From positions 1-34,668 of the forward strand of contig JAZRSA010000065.1 in the NCBI GenBank assembly GCA_045651205.1: a stretch of 34,668 nt of DNA, read 5' to 3'. Source of the stretch: UMGS1649 sp045651205 (GTDB lineage: Bacteria > Bacillota > Clostridia > TANB77 > CAG-465). This document shows, piece after piece, positions 24,636 through 30,650 of the stretch. The translations under genes were made by a program, and so were the position numbers. The notes beneath the pieces were generated by a model, which made no database searches, was not told the DNA's origin, and saw nothing but the letters and a program-made list of their open reading frames with translations. Positions within the stretch are counted from its first letter, which is position 1; each line of letters starts with the position of its first letter.

Positions 24636-26534
24636 TTATAGTTTAAAACGGTGGTTTAAGTATATATCTAGTTTTATAGAATCTTTTTGTTCTACGTCGC
24701 TAGATTGATTACCGTGTCGTTCATTTTTATTATATACAATTTTATCAATAATGAATTTTAAAGAATTGTTACGCTCTTCCATATCTAGAGAATAATATTG
24801 TTCTAATATATTTTGTAAAGATGGAATAGCTTTTTTAATTCTAATTACTTTATCTTCTTCTTTATGATTTGTTATTTTATCTTTTTCAAGGGTTAGACGT
24901 TCTATATCAGCGTTTAACTCTTTTTTTCTTTCTAAAAATTCTTGAGGTGAGTATATTTCCTGTTCAACAAATTCTTTAGCTTTCTTTAATTGTTGCTGTT
25001 TTTTTGCTAGTTCTTTTTCAACAGACTTTAAAGACTTAGAATTAGAATACACTGTCTTTTCATATTCTTCTTCATAACCATCTAAATAAACATGATATTC
25101 ATTTAATAATTCTTTTAACGAATCTACAACTTTTTCTTCAACTAAATATAGCTTACTAGATGGAACTCCACAGTTATCACTACATAATAGAGTAGTAGGT
25201 TTGGTTACTTCTTCAAATTCAGTAATTGCTTTATCAAATTCATCTGTTTCAATTTTAAGTATTGCTTTTAGTTTGATCCAGTTATTAGTTAATAAATCAC
25301 CAAGATAAAACTTCTTCTCATTAAACTTTGGAGAAAAGATATAGTAAAAACCACCTTTAAATGGATTACATCCCATTTGTCTATTAATCTCAGCAATAGG
25401 AATTTTAAGTGCTTTTCTTTGACTTTGCAATAAGTTGTATAACTTTTCTTTATCTACTTCGTGTTTTCTTTTTGTATAGACACTTCCATTATGAGAATTT
25501 TGTATCATAGCTTTCCCACATTTCCCACATTTACAAAGACCACCTAAAGGATTCTTAAATACTTCGCCTTTTGGAACAGGGTTCTTATATCTTTCTGAAA
25601 GTCCTTTTTGCACTCTATCAAATTGTTCTTTAGTAATAATGGCTCTCTCTTTGTGCAAGCCAACATAAAGCGGGTAGTTCTTTTGTTTAACTGCTTTCTT
25701 CACTGGCACACCATTAATTAACTTTATAATTATTTTAGTTTTACCCCATGCTATCATCCCATAATATACTTCATTGTTTAAGATACATTTAACAGTAGTA
25801 TCTTTCCATATAGAATTATGTGGTTTAGGGGCATCTATATTAACTAAATGCTGTGCTATTCTATCTATTCCTATTCCTTCGTCCGCCATATTAAATATCA
25901 TCTTAACTATGTCTGCATCATCATTTTGTGTTAGTGTCCAACCTTTGCCATCAGATACACCTAGTTCAGAACATTTAATACGATCATATCCATAAGGGGC
26001 AACACTACCCAAAAACTTACCTTGTTCTGCGGATAAATCTTTACCACGTTTCATAATTTTCTTTGAATATTCAAGATATTCATTACCTTTTAATAGCTGG
26101 TCTTTGAATAATCTCTTATCAAATTCGTTATTTAAGTTGTATATCTTCATCGGAGTTATACAAAGTGTCTTAGTTATCTCTAAACTGCGTATAACCGTAC
26201 CACAATCGATTAAATCACCACGAGTAGTCCTTTCGGGTTCAACAACTAAAAGACCGTCTATATCGCCATTATTGATTAATTCAAGCACCTTTTTAAATTC
26301 CGGTCTATCTTCTATTGTTTCTCCTGATACAACTTCTCTAAATATGTGTTCTTCCGGTATCTCATAACCTAAATTAGTTTTAGCCCACTTTTGTAAAATC
26401 TCTTCATGTCTTGCTAGAGTTTCTTCTGTTGTTTGTTTAAAGTCGCTCATTTCTTCCCTAGACTTACGAAGATAAATAATAATCTTTCCTAGTTTATCAA
26501 GTTCTATATGGTAATCATTCATGTTGTACATCAT
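24636..26534 (-). CDS. int: Large serine recombinase (phage integrase)
   Basis: Catalyses attP x attB integration. N-terminal resolvase domain with catalytic Ser in IIIYLRKSREE, then VEPERTTRGD and the helix leading to the recombinase domain (FLGSVAPYGYDRI ... DDADIVKMIFNMADEGIGIDRIAQHL). The zinc ribbon starts with KCGKCGKAM near residue 335 but its second cysteine pair (CSDNCG) comes about 110 residues later; the insert contains a helix-turn-helix-like LKIPIAEINRQMG. A long coiled coil (about 500-580) and a C-terminal segment follow. ATG 26534 is chosen because AAGGA lies nine bases upstream; ATGs at 26543, 26540 and 26531 are alternatives. It overlaps the preceding membrane gene, implying coupled translation. 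Confidence 0.92.
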   Translation of the reverse strand: MMYNMNDYHIELDKLGKIIIYLRKSREEMSDFKQTTEETLARHEEILQKWAKTNLGYEIPEEHIFREVVSGETIEDRPEFKKVLELINNGDIDGLLVVEPERTTRGDLIDCGTVIRSLEITKTLCITPMKIYNLNNEFDKRLFKDQLLKGNEYLEYSKKIMKRGKDLSAEQGKFLGSVAPYGYDRIKCSELGVSDGKGWTLTQNDDADIVKMIFNMADEGIGIDRIAQHLVNIDAPKPHNSIWKDTTVKCILNNEVYYGMIAWGKTKIIIKLINGVPVKKAVKQKNYPLYVGLHKERAIITKEQFDRVQKGLSERYKNPVPKGEVFKNPLGGLCKCGKCGKAMIQNSHNGSVYTKRKHEVDKEKLYNLLQSQRKALKIPIAEINRQMGCNPFKGGFYYIFSPKFNEKKFYLGDLLTNNWIKLKAILKIETDEFDKAITEFEEVTKPTTLLCSDNCGVPSSKLYLVEEKVVDSLKELLNEYHVYLDGYEEEYEKTVYSNSKSLKSVEKELAKKQQQLKKAKEFVEQEIYSPQEFLERKKELNADIERLTLEKDKITNHKEEDKVIRIKKAIPSLQNILEQYYSLDMEERNNSLKFIIDKIVYNKNERHGNQSSDVEQKDSIKLDIYLNHRFKL

Positions 26535-26823
26535 TATCATCATTCCTTATCTGTTTTTTTTCTAAATATTTTTGCCTTGCTATTTCCCTTCTAACTGCTT
26601 CTTGTATTTTTCTTTTAAAATAATCCCTTATAGCAACATAAATGGCTGCAATCCAACAAAATACTATAAATCCAAAAATAACTAAACCAACAATAATACC
26701 TAAAGTTTGTACAATTTCACCTATTTTTGTATTTTTTAAATCCACTTCAATAAGAGAAAAAAATAGAAACATACCAACTATATATAATATGACTAGAAAT
26801 ATATTTTTTATTTTATCTTTCAT
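26515..26823 (-). CDS. Two-pass small membrane protein in the lysogeny operon
   Basis: 102 residues from ATG 26823, set by AAGGAGG five bases upstream. Two hydrophobic segments (about residues 7-24, NIFLVILYIVGMFLFFSL, and 40-64, LGIIVGLVIFGFIVFCWIAA) are joined by a short loop, followed by a basic helical C-terminus (DYFKRKIQEAVRREIARQ). Its stop lies within the integrase start region. Membrane proteins between repressor and integrase are often expressed in lysogens and block superinfection or modify the host envelope; this is inference from position. Confidence 0.65.
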   Translation of the reverse strand: MKDKIKNIFLVILYIVGMFLFFSLIEVDLKNTKIGEIVQTLGIIVGLVIFGFIVFCWIAAIYVAIRDYFKRKIQEAVRREIARQKYLEKKQIRNDDNDVQHE

Positions 26824-26848
26824 AGACACCTCCTTTTTTTAAAAATTG

Positions 26849-27001
26849 TTAATCACATCTTGATACTTTGCCAAATATGTTAGAGCAAACTGTTTCGCCA
26901 TGTTCGTTCACAGAAGCAAACCAAGGATACCATAGTATAGCAAAAACAATTATTGCTATTGTAATTATTATTTCGAGTGTTTTTTTTACTTTATCTTTCA
27001 T
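26849..27001 (-). CDS. Tiny single-pass membrane protein, 50 residues
   Basis: MKDKVKKTLEIIITIAIIVF continues with AILWYPWF, then a polar segment with two Cys (VCSNIFGKVSRC). One membrane helix (about 8-26) with the C-terminus probably outside. Its initiation region (AAGGAGGTGTCT-ATG-AAAGATAAA) is identical to that of the downstream membrane gene, so the two probably arose by duplication or share a captured start signal. Function unknown; lysogenic exclusion protein is a possibility. Confidence 0.6.
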   Translation of the reverse strand: MKDKVKKTLEIIITIAIIVFAILWYPWFASVNEHGETVCSNIFGKVSRCD

Positions 27002-27028
27002 AGACACCTCCTTCATTTCTTTTTTATA

Positions 27029-27379
27029 TTATTTACATATAAGTTCAAGAGATTTAATTAAGTAGTTTTTTTCTTCTTCTGTTAAATCCTTAACAGTATA
27101 TATTATTGTTTTTGTCATAAGTTCTTTAAATTGATATTTATTAAGTGTAACAAGTTCATTAGAGTTATCTAAATCAAATAAATCATTTGGCAACATATCT
27201 AGATAAAGAGAAAGAGGTATAAGTTTATCAATTTTCATATTATTAACTAATAACACTCCATTTTCATAATCTCTATAAGTTGTTTTAGATACTCCAAGTC
27301 TTTTACTAGCTTCTTCTAAAGTCAAATTAAGTTCTTTTCTTCTTTTTTTAAGTAATGTAGTTATATCGTTTCTTATCAC
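27029..27379 (-). CDS. XRE-family HTH regulator (second repressor-like protein)
   Basis: About 116 residues. HTH in TLLKKRRKELNLTLEEASKR then LGVSKTTYRDYENG. No LexA-like protease domain. The C-terminal helix LTEEEKNYLIKSLELICK resembles that of the neighbouring repressor (LSEQEKTLLMQTLNVIC), so the two are paralogues or share a dimer/antirepressor-binding tail. The start is uncertain: GTG 27379 is favoured by TAAGGTG eight bases upstream and by alignment with the paralogue; GTG 27388 is possible. The upstream gap holds its own palindromes and a GAAC-N4-GTTC box, so it is probably regulated separately from repressor 1. Confidence 0.72.
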   Translation of the reverse strand: MIRNDITTLLKKRRKELNLTLEEASKRLGVSKTTYRDYENGVLLVNNMKIDKLIPLSLYLDMLPNDLFDLDNSNELVTLNKYQFKELMTKTIIYTVKDLTEEEKNYLIKSLELICK

Positions 27380-27390
27380 GTTCGGCACAC

Positions 27391-27419
27391 CTTACTGAAA
27401 GAGTAAGTAAAATTTACTT
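27391..27419. promoter_or_regulatory. Palindromes before the second repressor gene (candidate operator)
   Basis: CTTACT-GAAAG-AGTAAG (27391-27407) overlaps AAGTAAA-A-TTTACTT (27405-27419), both perfect dyads sharing the half-site AGTAA. They lie just upstream of the repressor 2 start and differ from the TAAC-N6-GTTA sites of repressor 1, suggesting repressor 2 regulates itself through a separate operator. Confidence 0.45.
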
Positions 27420-27470
27420 GAAAATTATTTCACACTTACAACACATTTATATTTTATATTGTACACATAG

Positions 27471-27484
27471 AGAACGATTGTTCT
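27471..27484. promoter_or_regulatory. LexA/DinR-like SOS box between the two repressor genes
   Basis: AGAAC-GATT-GTTCT contains GAAC-N4-GTTC, the core of the Gram-positive LexA (DinR/Cheo) box. On the - strand it falls in the spacer just upstream of a possible -10 TACAAT (27463-27458) for repressor 2. It is also part of a second inverted repeat (TTGTTCT 27478-27484 with AGAACAA 27496-27502) that spans the repressor 1 stop. One GATT spacer base deviates from the B. subtilis consensus, so host LexA binding is plausible but unproven. Confidence 0.35.
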
Positions 27485-27837
27485 TATTTTTTATCAGAAC
27501 AAATAACATTTAAGGTTTGCATTAACAAAGTTTTTTCTTGTTCTGAAAGGTTGGTCGTCTTGTTAAGCAAAGAAGAAACTTCTTGTTGAAACTCTTTTGG
27601 AGTTATTTGTTCTAATTCTATTTTGTTCCCATTTTCATCAAAATCATTAAACAAAGCCATAACAGGAACACCTAAAAAATCTGCAAGTAGTTTTGTTTTG
27701 TCAGATTTCATATTTTTAATTTCGTTTCGTTCCCATCTAGAAACAGTCATTTCTGATACACCAACAAAAGCAGCAACTTGTTTTAAAGTTAATCTTTTCT
27801 CCTTCCTTTTTTGTTTTATAAATTGACCTAGATTCAT
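27484..27837 (-). CDS. XRE-family repressor (CI-like, no protease domain)
   Basis: 117 residues from ATG 27837 (AAGGAAG eight bases upstream; an upstream in-frame GTG has no proper spacing). HTH: LGQFIKQKRKEKRLTLKQVA then FVGVSEMTVSRWERNE. A short middle part (LLADFLGVPVMALFND) leads to the C-terminal helix shared with repressor 2. Divergent from the Cro-like gene and flanked by five TAAC-N6-GTTA sites, it is the best candidate for the lysogeny repressor. It lacks a LexA/S24 autoprotease, so induction must come by another route (antirepressor, or SOS control of repressor 2). Confidence 0.78.
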   Translation of the reverse strand: MNLGQFIKQKRKEKRLTLKQVAAFVGVSEMTVSRWERNEIKNMKSDKTKLLADFLGVPVMALFNDFDENGNKIELEQITPKEFQQEVSSLLNKTTNLSEQEKTLLMQTLNVICSDKK

Positions 27838-27883
27838 AAAAATCACTTCCTTTACAACTGTTGGAATGTTAATTTCCTTTTAT

Positions 27884-27912
27884 ATTATAACACGAAGTAA
27901 CGGAAAAGTTAT
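27884..27912 (-). promoter_or_regulatory. Leftward promoter of repressor 1
   Basis: On the - strand an extended -10 TGTTATAAT (TATAAT at 27889-27884) lies about 45 bases before the ATG. The -35 is weak, as allowed with TGn. Operator copy 1 (27898-27911) covers the -35/spacer, so bound protein would shut this promoter. Confidence 0.6.
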
Positions 27913-28018
27913 AAAAAAAACAAAAAATTCGTTAAAAAGTATTGATTTATCAAAATTATTATTGTAGAATAATTTTAGAAATAACAAAAATGTTAGAAAC
28001 AATATAACATATTGGTTA
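27898..28018. promoter_or_regulatory. Operator cluster O1-O3, TAAC-N6-GTTA
   Basis: Three perfect-dyad sites: 27898-27911 (TAACGGAAAAGTTA), 27982-27995 (TAACAAAAATGTTA) and 28005-28018 (TAACATATTGGTTA). O1 covers the leftward promoter; O2 sits just past the start point of the rightward promoter; O3 lies next to the Cro-like ribosome binding site. O2-O3 spacing is 23 bp, about two helical turns. This is a typical CI/Cro switch layout. Confidence 0.7.
27942..27970 (+). promoter_or_regulatory. Rightward early promoter
   Basis: TTGATT (27942-27947), 17-bp spacer, TAGAAT (27965-27970). The predicted transcript starts near 27977, with O2 immediately downstream. Drives the Cro-like gene and probably the early operon. 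Confidence 0.65.
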
Positions 28019-28037
28019 TTTTAGAAAGGAGATAAAG

Positions 28038-28244
28038 ATGGTACAAGTCAAGTTATTAAAAGGATTAATTAAAGAGCATGATGAAACAATGGAGGATTAT
28101 GCTAAAGTTATTGGTAAGAGTGTTACAACATTACAAGATCGTTTTAAAGGGAAAAGTGATTTTTTGAGAAGTGAACTTATAAAAACCAAAAAACATTATA
28201 ATTTATCAGACGAAAGATTTTTTGATATTTTTTTTAAAGAATAA
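28038..28244 (+). CDS. Cro-like small HTH protein
   Basis: 68 residues. The layout LKGLIKEHDETMEDYAKVIG then KSVTTLQDRFKGKSDF is a compact XRE/Cro-type HTH followed by a short helical end (SDERFFDIFF). First gene rightward from the divergent switch, with AAAGGAG six bases before its ATG. By position it should compete with repressor 1 for the TAAC-N6-GTTA sites and commit the phage to lysis. It is followed by two more operator copies. Confidence 0.7.
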   Translation: MVQVKLLKGLIKEHDETMEDYAKVIGKSVTTLQDRFKGKSDFLRSELIKTKKHYNLSDERFFDIFFKE

Positions 28245-28245
28245 C

Positions 28246-28281
28246 TAACATAAAAGTTAGAAAAAAATAACACAAAAGTTG
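28246..28281. promoter_or_regulatory. Operator pair O4-O5, TAAC-N6-GTT[A/G]
   Basis: O4 28246-28259 (TAACATAAAAGTTA, extended to CTAAC...GTTAG) and O5 28268-28281 (TAACACAAAAGTTG, one mismatch), 22 bp apart, between the Cro-like and replication-initiator genes. A weak promoter TTGATA (28222-28227), 18 bp, TAACAT overlaps O4. Indicates repressor control of the replication operon as well. Confidence 0.6.
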
Positions 28282-28301
28282 GGAAGGAGATTATATATGT
28301 A

Positions 28302-29072
28302 ATGGCAAGCAGGAGAATGGTAAGCAACAAGATAATTGATAGTGCAAGATTTATTAAAATGCCAATCAGTTCACAAGCATTATATTTTCATTTAATTGCA
28401 AAAGGTGATGATGATGGAATAGTAGAAGCATTTAATGTTATGAGAATGATTGGAGCTACAGAAGATGATTTAAAGGTTTTAGTTAGTAAAGGTTTTGTAC
28501 AAGTTCTTAATGAAGATTTGGTGTCATACATAACAGATTGGAAAGAACATAACTTAATACGAGCTGATAGAAAGATAGATAGTATATATAAAGAATTATT
28601 GTTACAAATAGTTCCTGATGTTGAATTATTAAAATCTAAACCTTCATATTATCAAAGAAAAAAAGAATTGACAGACATTTGCCTGGCAAATGACAGCATA
28701 GGTAAGGATAGTATAGGAGAGGTTAGTAAAGTAGAAGATAGTACAGATATATATAGTCCTGCTAAAGCAGAACCATGTAACATTCCTTATAAAGAAATAT
28801 GTGATTATTTGAACATAAGAGCAAATTCTAACTATCGACACACTACTAAGAAAACAAAAGATTTGATTAAAGCAAGGTTTAACGAAGGATTTACATTAGA
28901 TAACTTCAAAGAAGTAATAGATAAGAAATGTGTAGAGTGGATGAATACAGATATGCAGAAGTATTTAAGACCAGAAACACTATTTGGAACAAAGTTTGAA
29001 GGTTATCTTAATCAACAAGTTACTAAGAAAGTAACAAGTAATCCATTTATAGAAGCATTGATGGAGGAGTAA
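28302..29072 (+). CDS. Phage replication initiator (Phg_2220_C-type)
   Basis: 256 residues. N-terminal winged-helix region (RMVSNKIIDSARFIKMPISS then QALYFHLIAKGDDDGIVEA), as in phage DnaD/replisome-organiser proteins, a polar linker (about 128-155), and a C-terminal domain CDYLNIRANSNYRHTTKKTK ... RPETLFGTKFEGYLNQ matching the conserved phage C-terminal domain Phg_2220_C. Binds the phage origin and recruits helicase through the loader encoded next. The linker DNA carries 15-bp repeats likely to be the origin. Start ATG 28302 overlaps a minimal ATG-TAA reading frame (28297-28302) that lies better spaced from the AAGGAGA site. Confidence 0.82.
   Translation: MASRRMVSNKIIDSARFIKMPISSQALYFHLIAKGDDDGIVEAFNVMRMIGATEDDLKVLVSKGFVQVLNEDLVSYITDWKEHNLIRADRKIDSIYKELLLQIVPDVELLKSKPSYYQRKKELTDICLANDSIGKDSIGEVSKVEDSTDIYSPAKAEPCNIPYKEICDYLNIRANSNYRHTTKKTKDLIKARFNEGFTLDNFKEVIDKKCVEWMNTDMQKYLRPETLFGTKFEGYLNQQVTKKVTSNPFIEALMEE
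28692..28751 (+). repeat. Four degenerate 15-bp iterons inside the initiator gene (candidate origin)
   Basis: GACAGCATAGGTAAG, GATAGTATAGGAGAG, GTTAGTAAAGTAGAA and GATAGTACAGATATA follow one another without gaps, encoding D-S-I-G-K, D-S-I-G-E, V-S-K-V-E, D-S-T-D-I. Iterons within the linker of phage initiator genes are a known origin arrangement. Here only the first two copies are well conserved. Confidence 0.5.
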
Positions 29073-29074
29073 AT

Positions 29075-29638
29075 ATGGATGAAAAGATAATTAAACAAGC
29101 ATTAGCAAAATTGAAATATACGTATCCTAATGCATTCAAAGATTACACAACAGAAGATGTGCAATTCATGATTAAGATGTGGTGTAACGATTTTAAAAAT
29201 GATGATCCAAAAGCATTTGAAACTGCTATTGAGCGATTAAGAGTTAAAAGTAAGTATTGCCCTAGTATAGCGGAAATAAAAGAAGAACTAGCATTTATAA
29301 ATAATCCAATATTGCAAATGAATGTAGATGAAGAATGGGATAAAGTAATTCAGGCTATTAGAAAGTTTGGATATTACAGATTCCAAGAAGCGTTAGATAG
29401 TTTAAACGAACATACAAGGCAGGTAGTAAGAACTATTGGATGGCAAAGATTATGCTCAAGTGAAAACATTGAATGGGAAAGAAGAACATTCAAAGAGCTA
29501 TTTAATAATAAACAAGATGCTTATGAAGATGTATTAGTGTTAGACGAACCACGAATGACATTATCGGAGCTTACTAGAATAGCAGAACTAAAAAGACAAG
29601 AAATGTTAGAACACGAAGAAACTTTATTTATAGAATAG
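29075..29638 (+). CDS. Helicase loader, G39P-like
   Basis: 187 residues. The N-terminal part (LAKLKYTYPNAFKDYTTEDV, IKMWCNDFKNDDPKAFETAI, then KYCPSIAEIKEEL) follows the pattern of the G39P helicase loader/inhibitor family: Y-P-x-x-F, M-W, and a [S/P]-x-x-P-x-I-x-E-[I/L] turn before a helix. The C-terminal half is helical and acidic. It would deliver a hexameric DnaB-type helicase, probably the host's since none is seen here, to the initiator-bound origin. It starts two bases after the initiator stop, with GGAGG overlapping it. Confidence 0.65.
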   Translation: MDEKIIKQALAKLKYTYPNAFKDYTTEDVQFMIKMWCNDFKNDDPKAFETAIERLRVKSKYCPSIAEIKEELAFINNPILQMNVDEEWDKVIQAIRKFGYYRFQEALDSLNEHTRQVVRTIGWQRLCSSENIEWERRTFKELFNNKQDAYEDVLVLDEPRMTLSELTRIAELKRQEMLEHEETLFIE

Positions 29639-29648
29639 GAGGTTAAAA

Positions 29649-29837
29649 GTGAAAGAATACGAAGAAATATTATCTACAAACGGAGTAACACTTTACCAAC
29701 CAATCGAAAGTATAGAAGAAACAAAACGAGCAATGAAAAAGGTCTATGACAGATATAACGAAGTATTTAAACAAAGACCTGAACTATTTGAAGATGAAAA
29801 GGAATTAAAAAAAGATGCTAAAAACATCTTTATATGA
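29649..29837 (+). CDS. Small helical early protein
   Basis: 62 residues from GTG (AGGAGG six bases upstream). Mostly helical and charged (EETKRAMKKVYDRYNEVFKQ). No family recognised. The reading frame continues open after its TGA as far as 29919 (KSPLGSEVDNEK...), but TGA is an ordinary stop elsewhere in the window, so read-through is not assumed. Part of the early operon. Confidence 0.5.
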   Translation: MKEYEEILSTNGVTLYQPIESIEETKRAMKKVYDRYNEVFKQRPELFEDEKELKKDAKNIFI

Positions 29838-29843
29838 AAAAGC

Positions 29844-29862
29844 CCACTTGGATCAGAAGTGG
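29844..29862 (+). promoter_or_regulatory. Hairpin CCACTT/AAGTGG in an 82-base gap
   Basis: Perfect 6-bp stem with 7-nt loop GGATCAG, no T-tract. It lies seven bases after the preceding stop and 57 bases before the next start. Could be an mRNA-processing or regulatory hairpin; nothing else is seen in this gap. Confidence 0.35.
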
Positions 29863-29919
29863 ACAATGAAAAAATAATTTCAACAAAAATTATAGCACAA
29901 CTAAAGGAGTTAGTCAAAA

Positions 29920-30081
29920 ATGCACCTAGAGAAGGTATTTGAAATACTAGCAAAACACATTATCAAAGTAGAAGAAGATAATCAATTTAAAGAATGGGAA
30001 ATAGAAAGTTTAAGAAAGGAATTAGAACAACTAAAGACAGGACTTGAAGAAAAGATAAAGGAATATGAAAAAGAAGTATAG
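29920..30081 (+). CDS. Short coiled-coil protein, 53 residues
   Basis: MHLEKVFEILAKHIIKVEED then a Glu/Lys/Leu-rich helix (LRKELEQLKTGLEEKIKEYE). AAAGGAG about ten bases upstream; its end overlaps the next gene by 17 bases in another frame. A single coiled coil, probably an oligomerising accessory; no family recognised. Confidence 0.5.
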   Translation: MHLEKVFEILAKHIIKVEEDNQFKEWEIESLRKELEQLKTGLEEKIKEYEKEV

Positions 30082-30235
30082 ATTAAAAAATTGGGTTAAA
30101 GAAACATTTATAGGAATTAGTTTAATAGCGTTAGTGGTTTTATTGTTAATTGGTTTATCAGAAGAAAGTAAAGCATTTGTAGATAATTGTATAGCTTCCG
30201 GAAATAGTCAATCTACTTGTATGAGGGCAAGATAA
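30065..30235 (+). CDS. Small single-pass membrane protein, 56 residues
   Basis: MKKKYRLKNWVKETFIGISL leads into one membrane helix (about 14-31, FIGISLIALVVLLLIGL) and a polar C-terminus with two Cys (NCIASGNSQSTC) that could form a disulfide outside the membrane. A basic N-terminus suggests N-in topology. It overlaps the previous ORF by 17 bases; the stop is one base before the next start. Confidence 0.5.
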   Translation: MKKKYRLKNWVKETFIGISLIALVVLLLIGLSEESKAFVDNCIASGNSQSTCMRAR

Positions 30236-30236
30236 C

Positions 30237-30434
30237 ATGATTAAGGATATAAGGAACTTCATACGAAGAAAAAGGAATACTAAAAAGATTACTATTGAAT
30301 CATTAAAAGCAGAATTATATGACAAGAACCAAGAAATAAAACGATTAAAACAACAATTAAAAGTACAAAAGGAACAATTAGAAAAAGTAAGGGCATTGCC
30401 TACAGCTGCAAAGAAAGAGTTAGGGCTTCTATAA
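30237..30434 (+). CDS. Small basic coiled-coil protein, 65 residues
   Basis: Very basic N-terminus (MIKDIRNFIRRKRNTKK) followed by a long helix (LYDKNQEIKRLKQQLKVQKE) and a short end ELGLL. Looks like a bZIP-type arrangement of basic region plus coil, so nucleic-acid binding is possible. Single-base gaps to its neighbours show it belongs to the early operon. Confidence 0.5.
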   Translation: MIKDIRNFIRRKRNTKKITIESLKAELYDKNQEIKRLKQQLKVQKEQLEKVRALPTAAKKELGLL

Positions 30435-30435
30435 C

Positions 30436-30642
30436 ATGAAGATCATAACAAAAGATGATGCGGAATTTGAAAGAAAAACTATTGCATATTCAAAAAATAA
30501 ATTCGTTTGTAAGGAATGTGGGCATAAGCAACTAGTACCAGTATTTATGGGTAAGAACTTATGTGATTGTTGTGGGCGTTGGGTGTTTAGAAACCCTAAA
30601 GATGAATTTGAATACAGGATGAAAGAGAAGTTAAAAAAATAG
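30436..30642 (+). CDS. Zinc-ribbon protein, 68 residues
   Basis: CKECGHKQLVPVFMGKNLCD then CCGRW gives C-x2-C ... C-x2-C, a one-zinc ribbon as in small phage DNA-binding or RNA-polymerase-associated proteins. The rest is basic and helical. Eight bases before the annealing-protein gene, so it may assist early recombination or replication; no specific family is recognised. Confidence 0.6.
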   Translation: MKIITKDDAEFERKTIAYSKNKFVCKECGHKQLVPVFMGKNLCDCCGRWVFRNPKDEFEYRMKEKLKK

Positions 30643-30650
30643 GAGGATAT

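Noticed and set aside
29649..29919. TGA read-through or TGA recoding joining the frames after 29837
   Set aside because: TGA works as a stop at several well-defined gene ends (for example 3843, 33131) and Trp is encoded by TGG throughout.
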